Shown here: piece by piece, positions 23,948-31,887 of the stretch
Position numbering within the stretch: position 1 is the first letter of the stretch
How the letters are laid out: every line of letters starts with the position of its first letter
Assembly (NCBI GenBank): GCA_050250875.1
Contig: JBFWNV010000015.1
Location: 8,146-72,145, forward strand
From: CAWAYR01 sp050250875
GTDB taxonomy: Bacteria; Acidobacteriota; Vicinamibacteria; Vicinamibacterales; UBA2999
DNA length: 64,000 bases
Direction: 5' to 3'
Made by a program: the position numbers and the translations under genes
Notes under the pieces: model-generated
Database searches by the model: none
What the model saw: only the letters and a program-made list of their open reading frames with translations
What the model was told of the DNA's origin: nothing

Positions 23948-24894
23948 GTGCGTTCGTGGCGGCCCTGCGGGCGGCGCTGCCCGGCGTGCCGATCGAGTCC
24001 GACGTGGCGCTGGCGCCGTTCACGACCTTCAAGGTCGGCGGCCGCGCCCAGTGGCTGATGCAGCCGCACGACGGCGCGGCGGTCGCAACGGCCCTGCGCA
24101 TCGCCCACGCGCACGGCGTGCCGGTGACCGTGCTCGGCGGCGGATCCAACGTCCTGGTCGCCGATGCCGGCGTGCGCGGGCTCGTCATCCGCCCGCGCGG
24201 CGGCACCATCAACCTCGTCGGCAGCGACCTCGTGCGGGCCGACGCCGCGGTGACGATCAACGGGCTCGTGCGCTGGACGATCACGCACGGCTGCGCCGGC
24301 CTCGAGGCCTGGGCCGGCACGCCGGGGACCGTTGGCGGCGCCATCCACGGCAACGCGCACTGGCGCGCCGCCAACATCGGCGATCTGGTGGAGAGCGTGC
24401 GGCTGGCCGGGCCCGACGGCACGCTGCGCCAGGTGGCCGCCGATCGGCTCGAGTTCGCCTACGACACCAGCCGCCTGCAGCACACGCGGGAGGTGGTGAT
24501 CTGGGCCGCCTTCCGCGTGCGCCCCGGCGCCGACCCCGACGCGCTGCGGGCGGTGGCGCGGGCCTCGCTGGCGTTCCGCAAGCGGACCCAGCCGCTGGCG
24601 GCGCCGAGCGCCGGCTGCATCTTCCAGAATCCGCAGCCGGGCCGCGATACGCTGCCCGAGGGCATGCCGTGGTCGGCCGGCGCCCTGATCGATCGGGCCG
24701 GGCTCAAGGGCCAGCGATCGGGCGGGGCCACCGTGTCGGAGACGCACGGCAACTTCCTCGTCAACGACGGCACGGCCACGGCGGCCGACATCGCCGCCCT
24801 CATCGCCCGCTGCCGCGATGCCGTGCGCGACCGCTTCGGGGTGTCACTGCGCGAGGAGATCGTCCGGCTCGGCGACTGGCCGCCGCCGGCATAA
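23944..24894 (+). CDS. murB: UDP-N-acetylenolpyruvoylglucosamine reductase
   Basis: MurB reduces enolpyruvyl-UDP-GlcNAc to UDP-MurNAc using NADPH and FAD. The 316-residue protein has TTFKVGGRAQWL at about 25, VLGGGSNVLVADAGVRGLVI at about 60, GTPGTVGGAIHGNAH at about 123 and SAGCIFQNP at about 222, which holds the proton-donor Ser region, then HGNFLVNDG. GTG 23944 lies in the pxpC stop. It precedes murA, so the two committed steps are adjacent but in reverse pathway order. Confidence 0.96.
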   Translation: MSAFVAALRAALPGVPIESDVALAPFTTFKVGGRAQWLMQPHDGAAVATALRIAHAHGVPVTVLGGGSNVLVADAGVRGLVIRPRGGTINLVGSDLVRADAAVTINGLVRWTITHGCAGLEAWAGTPGTVGGAIHGNAHWRAANIGDLVESVRLAGPDGTLRQVAADRLEFAYDTSRLQHTREVVIWAAFRVRPGADPDALRAVARASLAFRKRTQPLAAPSAGCIFQNPQPGRDTLPEGMPWSAGALIDRAGLKGQRSGGATVSETHGNFLVNDGTATAADIAALIARCRDAVRDRFGVSLREEIVRLGDWPPPA

Positions 24895-24900
24895 CCCCCT

Positions 24901-26154
24901 ATGTCCACACTGATCATCGAGGGCGGCCATCGGCTCGACGGCGTCGTCGACGTCGAAGGCAACAAGAACGCGGCCTTGCCGCTGATGGCGGCGACGCTGC
25001 TCACGCGGGAGCCGTGCACGCTGCAGAACGTGCCGCGCATCGCCGACGTCGAGGTGATGGCGCGGCTGCTGCTCGACCTCGGCGCCGAGGTCGAGGGCAT
25101 CGGCAGCACGACCCTGCGCATCCAGTGCCGCGAACTGCGGACGCACGAGCCCGATCGCGGCCTGGTCGGCCGGCTGCGCGGCTCGGTGCTGCTGCTCGGT
25201 CCGCTGCTGGCCCGCACCGGCCGGGCCTGGGTGGCGCCGCCGGGCGGCGACTTCCCGGCGCGGCGCACCATCCGCACGCATCTCGAAGCCCTGGGCGCGA
25301 TGGGCGCGGTCCAGCTGGAGGGCCCGGGGCACCGGCTCGAGGCGGCGAAGGGCCTGCAGCCGGCGTCGATCTATCTCGACGAGGCGTCGGTGACCGGCAC
25401 CGAGACGGCGATTCTCGCCGCCGCCGCCGCGCCCGGCCTCTCGGAGATCCGCCACGCCGCCTGCGAACCGCACGTGGTCGAGCTCTGCGAGTTCCTGCGG
25501 GCCATGGGCGTCGGCATCACCGGCGAGGGCTCGCACACGATTCGCGTCGAGGGCGGCGGCCGCCTGGGCAGCGCCGAGAAGACGCTCTACGGCGACTACA
25601 TCGAGGCGGGGAGCTGGGCGGTGGTCGGGGCGATCACCGGCGGCGAGGTCGAGATTCGCGGTGCGCGCGAGGTCGACATGGAGGTCGTCACCTCGACGCT
25701 GCGCAAGCTCGCGGTGCGGTGCCGACAGCGTGGCGACCGCTACGTCGTCGAGCCGTCGGCGCTCCGCGGCGCCGGCCGCATCACCACCGGCCTGTGGCCG
25801 GGGTTCCCGAGCGACCTGGTCAGTCTGGTGACCGTGCTGGCCACGCAGGCCGAGGGCGCCACGCTGGTGCACGACTGGCTCTACGAGCTGCGGCTGTTCG
25901 CGCTCGAGCAGATGAGCGGGATGGGCGCGGATCTCTTCCTCTGCGATCCGCACCGCATCATCGTGACCGGCCCGGCCCGGCTGCGCGGCAAGGCGCTCGA
26001 CAGCCGCGACATCCGATCGGGCATGGCGCTCATCGCCGCGGCGCTGGCCGCCGAAGGCGAGAGCCGGGTCGAGCCGCTGGAGACGGTGGAGCGGGGCTAC
26101 AGCCGGCTGGTCGAGCGGCTGCAGGGGCTGGGCGCGAAAGTGGCGAAGGTGTAG
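24901..26154 (+). CDS. murA: UDP-N-acetylglucosamine 1-carboxyvinyltransferase with Cys-to-Asp active site
   Basis: MurA adds enolpyruvate to UDP-GlcNAc in the first committed step of murein synthesis. The 417-residue protein keeps GNKNAALPLMAATLL (K22-type lysine), the GFPSDLVSL aspartate and the DIRSGMALIAAALAAEG arginine. The loop that normally reads PGGCxIGxR reads PGGDFPARR, so D117 replaces the cysteine that fosfomycin alkylates. The base change is clear (GAC). This resembles known naturally fosfomycin-resistant MurA proteins. It is the last gene of the cluster, seven bases from the convergent secretin gene. Confidence 0.93.
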   Translation: MSTLIIEGGHRLDGVVDVEGNKNAALPLMAATLLTREPCTLQNVPRIADVEVMARLLLDLGAEVEGIGSTTLRIQCRELRTHEPDRGLVGRLRGSVLLLGPLLARTGRAWVAPPGGDFPARRTIRTHLEALGAMGAVQLEGPGHRLEAAKGLQPASIYLDEASVTGTETAILAAAAAPGLSEIRHAACEPHVVELCEFLRAMGVGITGEGSHTIRVEGGGRLGSAEKTLYGDYIEAGSWAVVGAITGGEVEIRGAREVDMEVVTSTLRKLAVRCRQRGDRYVVEPSALRGAGRITTGLWPGFPSDLVSLVTVLATQAEGATLVHDWLYELRLFALEQMSGMGADLFLCDPHRIIVTGPARLRGKALDSRDIRSGMALIAAALAAEGESRVEPLETVERGYSRLVERLQGLGAKVAKV

Positions 26155-26161
26155 CGGCCGA

Positions 26162-28000
26162 TCATGCGCCGGGCGGGCGCGGCGGCGGGGGCTTCACCGG
26201 TGTCGCCGTGCCGGGAATCTGCGGCACCGGACGCAGCACCGGCGCGTCCGCGGGGGCCTCGCCGGCCGGCGGGCGGGCGGCCGGCGGCGTCGGCACCTCG
26301 AGCGGCCCGGCCGCGCCGCTGTCGCGGCCGACCTTGAAGGCCCGCACGTCGGCCTCGGTGAGGTCGAGCACGCGCACGATGTGCGGCGTGAGCGTGAGGA
26401 TGATGTCGGTCTCCTGGATCTGCGTCCGGTTGAAGGCGAACAGCCGGCCGATGACCGGGATGTCGCTCAGGCCGGGCACGCCCGAGAGTACCTTGCGTTC
26501 TTCGTCGCGGATGAGCCCGGCCAGCATGTTGGTCTCGCCGTCGCGCAGCCGGATCACCGTCGAAATCGAGCGGTTGCCGAACGTCGGCAGGTTGCCGAAC
26601 CCGGTGCCGGAGATGCTGCTGACCTCGACCTTCAACGCCAGCGAGACGTCGTCGTCGTGGTGGGTGCGCGGCGTGATGTCGATGTTGACGCCGATGTTCT
26701 CGTAATTGAACGAGGTGATCGGCTGCGTCTGCACACCGCCGGCGGCAATCGGCGCGAAGGTGGTGACCGGCACCGGCACGCGCTCGCCGAAGCGGGCCTG
26801 GGCGGCGATGCCCTCGGAGGTGCGCAGCTGCGGGTTGGCCAGGGTGCGCGTGTTGCTGTCGGTCTTGAGCAGCCGGTAGAACAGCCCGGGCAGGTTGGTG
26901 AGCAGGACGTCCGACGAGGTGAGGTTGCGCAGGTCGCGCAGGGTGAGGCCCTCGCTGCCGCCGACGGTCACCTGGCCGTCGATCCCGGTGGGGCTGTCGG
27001 TCGGCGAGGCGATCTGCAGGCCGTAGTCGCGCAGCCGCGTCCGGTCCACCTCGAGCAGTTCGACGTCGATCACCACCTCGGGCCGGGCCTTGTCGAGCGC
27101 CTGGATGATCCGCCCGGCGGCAGCGACGCGCTCCGGCGTGTCCTTGATGGTGATGGCGTTGGTCGCGGCGGTGGGCGCCAGGCGGCGCGCGTCGACGACG
27201 ATGCGCAGCACGTCGACCGTCTCCTTGAGATCGGCGTTGCTGAGGAAGAACGTGCGGACGATCTCCTCCTCGTACTCGCGGCGCTTGGCCGCGGTGTCGG
27301 GGATGACGGCGACCGTGCGCGGCGCGGTGACGCGCCAGAAGTGCCGGGTGCTGGTCGCCAGGGAGGTCAGCGCCTGGTCGATCCCGGCCTTGCGCAGGTC
27401 GATGCTCACCGGCTGATCGCGGAAGGCCGGATCGAAGACGATGCTGAGATTGGCGAACTGCCCGATAGCGGTGAAGACGTCGCGGGCGCTGGCGTCGCGG
27501 AAGACGAGCGTCTCGGGCAAGGTGACGTCGGCCGGGACGTCGGCGCCGGGCAGCGGCGCCGCCAGGCTGTCGGTGATCAGCGACTGGAGGACGGTGCGGC
27601 CCTCGCGGTCGGTGGCGACCTTCGTGCGCAGCTGGGTGCGCAGTGCCCGCAGTTCGTCCTGCACGTCGCCGTTGGCCGGGTTCAGTTCGGCGGCGAGCTG
27701 GAATTCGATCAGCGCCTCGTCGGTGCGGCCGGCGGCGAGATGGCGGCGGGCGCGCACGACGTGGTCCTGCGAGGCGCGGAGCTTGGCGCGGTCGAGCGCC
27801 AGCCGCACGGTGCGGTCGTCGGGTCGGGCGCGCAGCGCCTTCATGTACTCGGCGACGGCGAGGTCGTAGTCCTGCTGCTGCTCGGCGAGGCGGGCGTTGC
27901 CGACCGCCCCGGACGACGCGCAGCTGCCGGCCAGCAGCGACACCGCCAGCAGGCCGGCGAGTCGCCGGGCGGGGAGGCGGCGCGCGGGTTCGCGGCTCAT
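26162..28000 (-). CDS. secretin-like lipoprotein with N-terminal TPR
   Basis: The 612-residue protein starts with a lipobox signal (LLAVSLLAGSC, Cys27). TPR units follow at about 35-130, an STN-like domain near 180-255, a secretin N-domain, and a secretin core with VIDVELLEVDRTRLRDYG, FNYENIGVNIDITPRT and LSGVPGLSDIPVIGRLFAFN. A Pro-rich tail ends it. It would form an outer-membrane ring, like GspD or PilQ, but no other secretion gene lies nearby. The upstream ATG 57 codons earlier is rejected because it lies inside lolA. The ATG overlaps the lolA stop. Confidence 0.9.
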   Translation of the reverse strand: MSREPARRLPARRLAGLLAVSLLAGSCASSGAVGNARLAEQQQDYDLAVAEYMKALRARPDDRTVRLALDRAKLRASQDHVVRARRHLAAGRTDEALIEFQLAAELNPANGDVQDELRALRTQLRTKVATDREGRTVLQSLITDSLAAPLPGADVPADVTLPETLVFRDASARDVFTAIGQFANLSIVFDPAFRDQPVSIDLRKAGIDQALTSLATSTRHFWRVTAPRTVAVIPDTAAKRREYEEEIVRTFFLSNADLKETVDVLRIVVDARRLAPTAATNAITIKDTPERVAAAGRIIQALDKARPEVVIDVELLEVDRTRLRDYGLQIASPTDSPTGIDGQVTVGGSEGLTLRDLRNLTSSDVLLTNLPGLFYRLLKTDSNTRTLANPQLRTSEGIAAQARFGERVPVPVTTFAPIAAGGVQTQPITSFNYENIGVNIDITPRTHHDDDVSLALKVEVSSISGTGFGNLPTFGNRSISTVIRLRDGETNMLAGLIRDEERKVLSGVPGLSDIPVIGRLFAFNRTQIQETDIILTLTPHIVRVLDLTEADVRAFKVGRDSGAAGPLEVPTPPAARPPAGEAPADAPVLRPVPQIPGTATPVKPPPPRPPGA

Positions 28001-28668
28001 TGGGTGATGACGTCCACGCCCTTCGGCACGCGGAAGGTGAAGATCGTATCGGCCGGTCGGCGGTTTTCCCGCAGGTTCCTGAACACGAACGTCGAGCGCC
28101 CCCCTTGGCGGTCGAGGGCCACCAGCTGCTGAATCTGCAGCGAGTCCGGGTGCACCGACACGGCCAGCCATTCGAAGTCCGGGTCGGGCTTCTTCGCCAC
28201 GAACTTGACGCCGAGGTGCCCGGGGGCGGCGCCGGGAATCTCCATCGCCGACGCCTCGAAGTCTCGCACGAGATTGGCCTGGCCGGTGAGAAAGAGCGCC
28301 GGGGTGGTGTCGGCTCCGGTCGGGGCCGGGCTGACGATCACCTGCTTGTCGACGGGGAAGTAGGCGTAGATCTTCGTCCCGTCCGAGACGAACTCCTTGC
28401 GTTCCGGCGCGGTGTAGACCCAGCGCATCCGGCCGGGGCGCTTGATGACGACGGTGCCGCGTTCGCTCGTCTTCGTGCGGAGGACGCCGCCCTCATAGGT
28501 CTGGGTGAACTCCCCTTCGAAATCCTCGACCTTGTCGTAGCGGGCCTGGATCAGCCGGGCCAGCTCCGCCGGCGAGCGCGGGGCCGCCGGCGCCGCCTGC
28601 CAAGCCGCCACGGCCGGGGCCAGCGCCAGACTGGCCAGGAGGGCGAGCCGAAGCCCGGGGGAGATCAC
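27997..28668 (-). CDS. lolA: outer-membrane lipoprotein carrier protein LolA
   Basis: LolA is a periplasmic chaperone that ferries lipoproteins from LolCDE to the outer membrane. The 223-residue protein has a signal peptide (LRLALLASLALAPAVAAWQ), then IQARYDKVEDFEGEFTQTY, GTVVIKRPGRMRWVYTAPER and DGTKIYAYFPVDKQV, typical of the LolA fold. GTG 28668 lies about six bases after a TATACT box, so the transcript would be leaderless. The alternative start 50 codons upstream would run into the tRNA gene. It is followed directly by the secretin-like lipoprotein, a plausible cargo. Confidence 0.93.
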   Translation of the reverse strand: MISPGLRLALLASLALAPAVAAWQAAPAAPRSPAELARLIQARYDKVEDFEGEFTQTYEGGVLRTKTSERGTVVIKRPGRMRWVYTAPERKEFVSDGTKIYAYFPVDKQVIVSPAPTGADTTPALFLTGQANLVRDFEASAMEIPGAAPGHLGVKFVAKKPDPDFEWLAVSVHPDSLQIQQLVALDRQGGRSTFVFRNLRENRRPADTIFTFRVPKGVDVITQ

Positions 28669-28674
28669 GAAACC

Positions 28675-28680
28675 AGTATA
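28675..28680 (-). promoter_or_regulatory. -10 element for lolA (leaderless)
   Basis: On the minus strand TATACT occupies 28680 to 28675, and the lolA GTG begins at 28668, which is about where transcription should start. It lies just downstream of tRNA-Ala. No clear -35 is seen. Confidence 0.55.
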
Positions 28681-28702
28681 CGGGGTGCGCCCGGCGGAGG
28701 AA

Positions 28703-28778
<76 letters not shown>

Positions 28779-28821
28779 ATCGACGGCCAGGCGCGTTGTC
28801 CGCGATCGGGACAACCACCGA

Positions 28822-28830
28822 ATTCTAGCA
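28822..28830 (-). promoter_or_regulatory. extended -10 element for tRNA-Ala
   Basis: On the minus strand TGCTAGAAT reads as TGn plus a 5-of-6 match to TATAAT. Transcription would start near 28815, leaving a precursor leader of about 37 bases. That leader opens with GTTGTCC and GGACAAC arms (28809-28815 and 28795-28801) that can pair as a hairpin. Confidence 0.6.
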
Positions 28831-28856
28831 CAGCCGCTGCGACCGGCCCGCCGGCG

Positions 28857-29819
28857 TCAGCCCAGCCAGGCGTGCAGCGTGTACTCGGCGCGCACGTAGT
28901 GGAAGCCGGCCGCCTCGTAGACTCGGATGACCGCGAAGTTGTAGTTCTGCGTCTGGCATTCGCTCACGGCGCCGGCGGCGTGGGCGCGCCGCGAGCCCTC
29001 CTGGATGAGGCTGGTGTAGGCGCCGGGGCTGTCGCGCCGCACGGCGCCGAGCCCGCCCCCGAACAGGGGCATCGCCAGGCGGGACACCGGCTCGCGACGG
29101 CGGTAGGCGAGGTAGCCGCTGACCACGCCGCTGGTGTCCTCGGCGACGATCACCGTATCGGCCAGCCGCCGCTCGGCGCAGGCCCGCGCCCATTCGAGAT
29201 AGAGCGCATCGGCGCGATCGGACGAGAGGTGCGGGTCGAGGTGGAAGCGGCCGCGATAGCCGCGATAGGCCTCGGCGGTGATCGCGACGATGGCCGCGGT
29301 GTCGGCGGGCGTGGCGTCGCGAATCGTGCCTACCGGCCGCACCGGCGGATGCGCGTCCTTGCCGGGGCGCATGATGTAGGTGACCAGGGCGTCCATCGTG
29401 CGGAAACCGGCCGCTTCGAGCACGCCCATCGTCCGCAGGTCGGCGACGTCGACGCGGGCGGCGAGATGGCGCAGGCCGGCGTCACGGGCCGCCTGCAGCG
29501 TGCCGGCGAGCGCCGCCTCGAGGTGGTCGGTGGTGGCCTCGGCGGTGGCCAGCACGTAGTCGAGCCGGCCCATCGGCACCCCGAAGAACTGCGAGTCCCA
29601 GGGCAGCGGCCGGGCGACGACCGCCGCCTCGTCGCCGTCGCGGGTCACCCACTGACCGAAGGCCCCCGGGCCGAGCGCCTCGTCGATCTCGGCGGCGAGC
29701 ACGGCCGCCTGCTGGGTGCGGGTGCAGGTGCGGTAGTAACGGTAAGGCTTGAAGGCGTAGGCCTCGACCAGCGCGAGCAGGCGCTCGCGCGGCACGGTGT
29801 GGAGCGGCGACGACGTCAT
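28857..29819 (-). CDS. two-part GNAT-family acetyltransferase (WecD-like)
   Basis: The 320-residue protein has an N-terminal half with LPWDSQFFGVPMGRLDYVL and a C-terminal GNAT domain with TIRDATPADTAAIVAITAEAY, GVVSGYLAYRRR and the closing block ECQTQNYNFAVIRVYEAAGFHYV, which carries the acetyl-CoA fold signature. WecD-like proteins acetylate amino sugars such as dTDP-fucosamine in surface polysaccharide synthesis; the substrate here is inferred. The ATG overlaps the end of the upstream GT39-like gene. Confidence 0.85.
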   Translation of the reverse strand: MTSSPLHTVPRERLLALVEAYAFKPYRYYRTCTRTQQAAVLAAEIDEALGPGAFGQWVTRDGDEAAVVARPLPWDSQFFGVPMGRLDYVLATAEATTDHLEAALAGTLQAARDAGLRHLAARVDVADLRTMGVLEAAGFRTMDALVTYIMRPGKDAHPPVRPVGTIRDATPADTAAIVAITAEAYRGYRGRFHLDPHLSSDRADALYLEWARACAERRLADTVIVAEDTSGVVSGYLAYRRREPVSRLAMPLFGGGLGAVRRDSPGAYTSLIQEGSRRAHAAGAVSECQTQNYNFAVIRVYEAAGFHYVRAEYTLHAWLG

Positions 29820-31843
29820 CGCACCGATCGTATCCGCAGACGGTAGATCGCCACCGGCCAGGGCCGGCCCTCGAGGCGGCGGGCGATGGCCCCCGGCGGG
29901 CGAGGGTCGGCGGGATCGACGCGGCTCACGCCCAGGCTCACCACCTCGATGCGATTGAATCCCCGGCGCCAGACGCCGGCGGTGGCCGGGACGGGCAGGC
30001 GCACCGTGTTCGCCGCGGTCGCCGGGGCGACGAACTGCCCGGCCGGCCGGCCGTTGACGCGCAGCTCGAGCCGTGCTTCCACCGCGGGTGCCTCATAGCG
30101 GGTCCGCGCCGTGATCTCGATCTCGGCGCCCTGGCGGTCGGGCATCGCCAATGGCACCGCCAGCGTCGCCGGGCTGCCGTTCAGCCACCAGTGCGGTCCC
30201 CACTCGTCGCCGCCCGGCGCCTCCCACCCGGTCAGCAGAAAACGCTCGCCGCGGCCGTCGAGGGCCAGGTCGATCCCGTCGCGCACCGGCTCGGTGGCGA
30301 GCAGGTCGTACCGATCGACGGGCAGCCCTTCGCGCCACGCGAACCAGACGTTGGCCGGGAACGCGAACGGGTACAGGAACGGCGACCGGGTGAGCAGCTC
30401 CGCCTGCTGCCGCACGACGCGGCCGAAGCTGACCGGCTCGTCCTTCGGCACCATGCCGGCCGTGAACTGCACCATCAGCCCGTAGTTCCACGCGATCGCG
30501 ACCGCCGCCGCGGCGGCGACGAGGGCCTGGGGGCGGCGTATCGCGGCGTCGATTGCCAGGGCGAGGCCCGGCGCCAGCATCACCAGCAGGCTCGAGAAGC
30601 GGCGCCCGCCGAACGACCAGCCGCCGGCCCAGTCCGCGGTGCTGCCGTTGACCCAGGCCATGGCGACGAGCAGCGACAGGGCGAGGAGCGCCCATGCCCG
30701 GTGGCGCCACAGCAGCGCGACGGTACCGAGCACGGCGACGTAGAGCACCGGCGACCACGACAGCACGCCGTGCCACGACGAGAACAGCGTATCGATCCAT
30801 CGCGAGCGCCAGGGATCGAGGTAGCCCTGCTGGCCGAAGAGCTGAAAGTCGTTGCTGCGGACGAGCACGATGCTGTGCACGAGCTGCAGGACCAGCCACG
30901 GCGCGGCGCCGATGCCCGCCGATCGGGCGAGGCCGAGGAGGCGGGCGCGGCGGTCGCGGTGATCGGCCGCACCGGTCAGCGTCAGCGTCAGCGGCACCAC
31001 TGCGAAGAGCGCCTCCTGGGGCCGCATCAGGAAGGCGATCGCCGACAGCGCGCCGAGCCGGCGGGCGTCGCCAGCCGAGTACCCGGCCGGCGTCAGCCAT
31101 CGCACCGCCGCCCACACGAGAATGGCCACCGTGCCGAACGACGCGGCGTGGGTCATCGCCGCCTCGTAGACCATGTACCAGACGAGCGGCGTCGCCCCGA
31201 ACACCAGCAGCGTCGTGAGCAGCGCGGTGGTCCGACCGTGATCGCGGCGGACCAGTGCGTGTACCGCTCCGAGACCGGCAGCGCCGATGGCGAACGAGCC
31301 GAGCAGCGCGGCGCGGACGTAGGGCAGCGACAACCCGGTCGCCGCCGGATCGCCGGCGGCGATCAGGCCGAGGCCGCGGCCGGCCGCCTCGACCAGCGCC
31401 ACCGCCAGATAGAGCGGCAGCCAGTACACCGTCGGGCCGACCGGCACGAAGTGGCTGGGGCGAGCCGGCTGCCCGAGGACGGCGAATTCCCGGGCCACGT
31501 CGAGATCGCGGTCGAAGATCAGGCTGCGCAGCTGCGAAAAGTAGATGGCGCCGTCGGTGGTGATGCCGGGCGCATCGGCCATCTGCACGCCGAGCGCGTA
31601 GAGCAGCGCCGCCGCCAGCGCGTACCAGTCGGCATGGGTGGCAAGGTGGGCGCGCCACGACGGCGCGGAGCGCGCCGCCAGCCGGCGTGCCGCTAGCAGC
31701 AGCGGCAGTGCGCCGGTGAGGATCACGGCCCACTGCGACGGTCGCGGCGGCAGCCACAGCAGCCAGGCGATCCAGGCGGCACCGGCGATCGCGGCCGGCC
31801 ACCACCGGCGGGTCAACACGACACTGGAGAGCGCGGTAGGCAC
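29816..31843 (-). CDS. multi-spanning GT39-like glycosyltransferase
   Basis: The 675-residue protein has many hydrophobic segments from residue 10 to about 470, resembling the PMT/ArnT fold of family 39 that transfers sugars from polyprenyl-phosphate sugar donors outside the inner membrane. ITTDGAIYFSQLRSLIFDRD lies in the first periplasmic loop where the catalytic aspartate is expected. The last 170 residues form a soluble beta-rich domain (LELRVNGRPAGQFVAPATA, FNRIEVVSLGVS). GTG 31843 follows a TACAAT box by about 12 bases. Donor and acceptor are unknown. Confidence 0.8.
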   Translation of the reverse strand: MPTALSSVVLTRRWWPAAIAGAAWIAWLLWLPPRPSQWAVILTGALPLLLAARRLAARSAPSWRAHLATHADWYALAAALLYALGVQMADAPGITTDGAIYFSQLRSLIFDRDLDVAREFAVLGQPARPSHFVPVGPTVYWLPLYLAVALVEAAGRGLGLIAAGDPAATGLSLPYVRAALLGSFAIGAAGLGAVHALVRRDHGRTTALLTTLLVFGATPLVWYMVYEAAMTHAASFGTVAILVWAAVRWLTPAGYSAGDARRLGALSAIAFLMRPQEALFAVVPLTLTLTGAADHRDRRARLLGLARSAGIGAAPWLVLQLVHSIVLVRSNDFQLFGQQGYLDPWRSRWIDTLFSSWHGVLSWSPVLYVAVLGTVALLWRHRAWALLALSLLVAMAWVNGSTADWAGGWSFGGRRFSSLLVMLAPGLALAIDAAIRRPQALVAAAAAVAIAWNYGLMVQFTAGMVPKDEPVSFGRVVRQQAELLTRSPFLYPFAFPANVWFAWREGLPVDRYDLLATEPVRDGIDLALDGRGERFLLTGWEAPGGDEWGPHWWLNGSPATLAVPLAMPDRQGAEIEITARTRYEAPAVEARLELRVNGRPAGQFVAPATAANTVRLPVPATAGVWRRGFNRIEVVSLGVSRVDPADPRPPGAIARRLEGRPWPVAIYRLRIRSVR

Positions 31844-31855
31844 CGGACCGGCGTC

Positions 31856-31861
31856 ATTGTA
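31856..31861 (-). promoter_or_regulatory. -10 element for the GT39-like gene
   Basis: On the minus strand TACAAT occupies 31861 to 31856, in the 44-base gap between the metalloprotease stop and the GTG at 31843. The transcript leader would be about six bases. Confidence 0.45.
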
Positions 31862-31887
31862 CCCGCCGCGACGGGCGCCGCGGCCGG

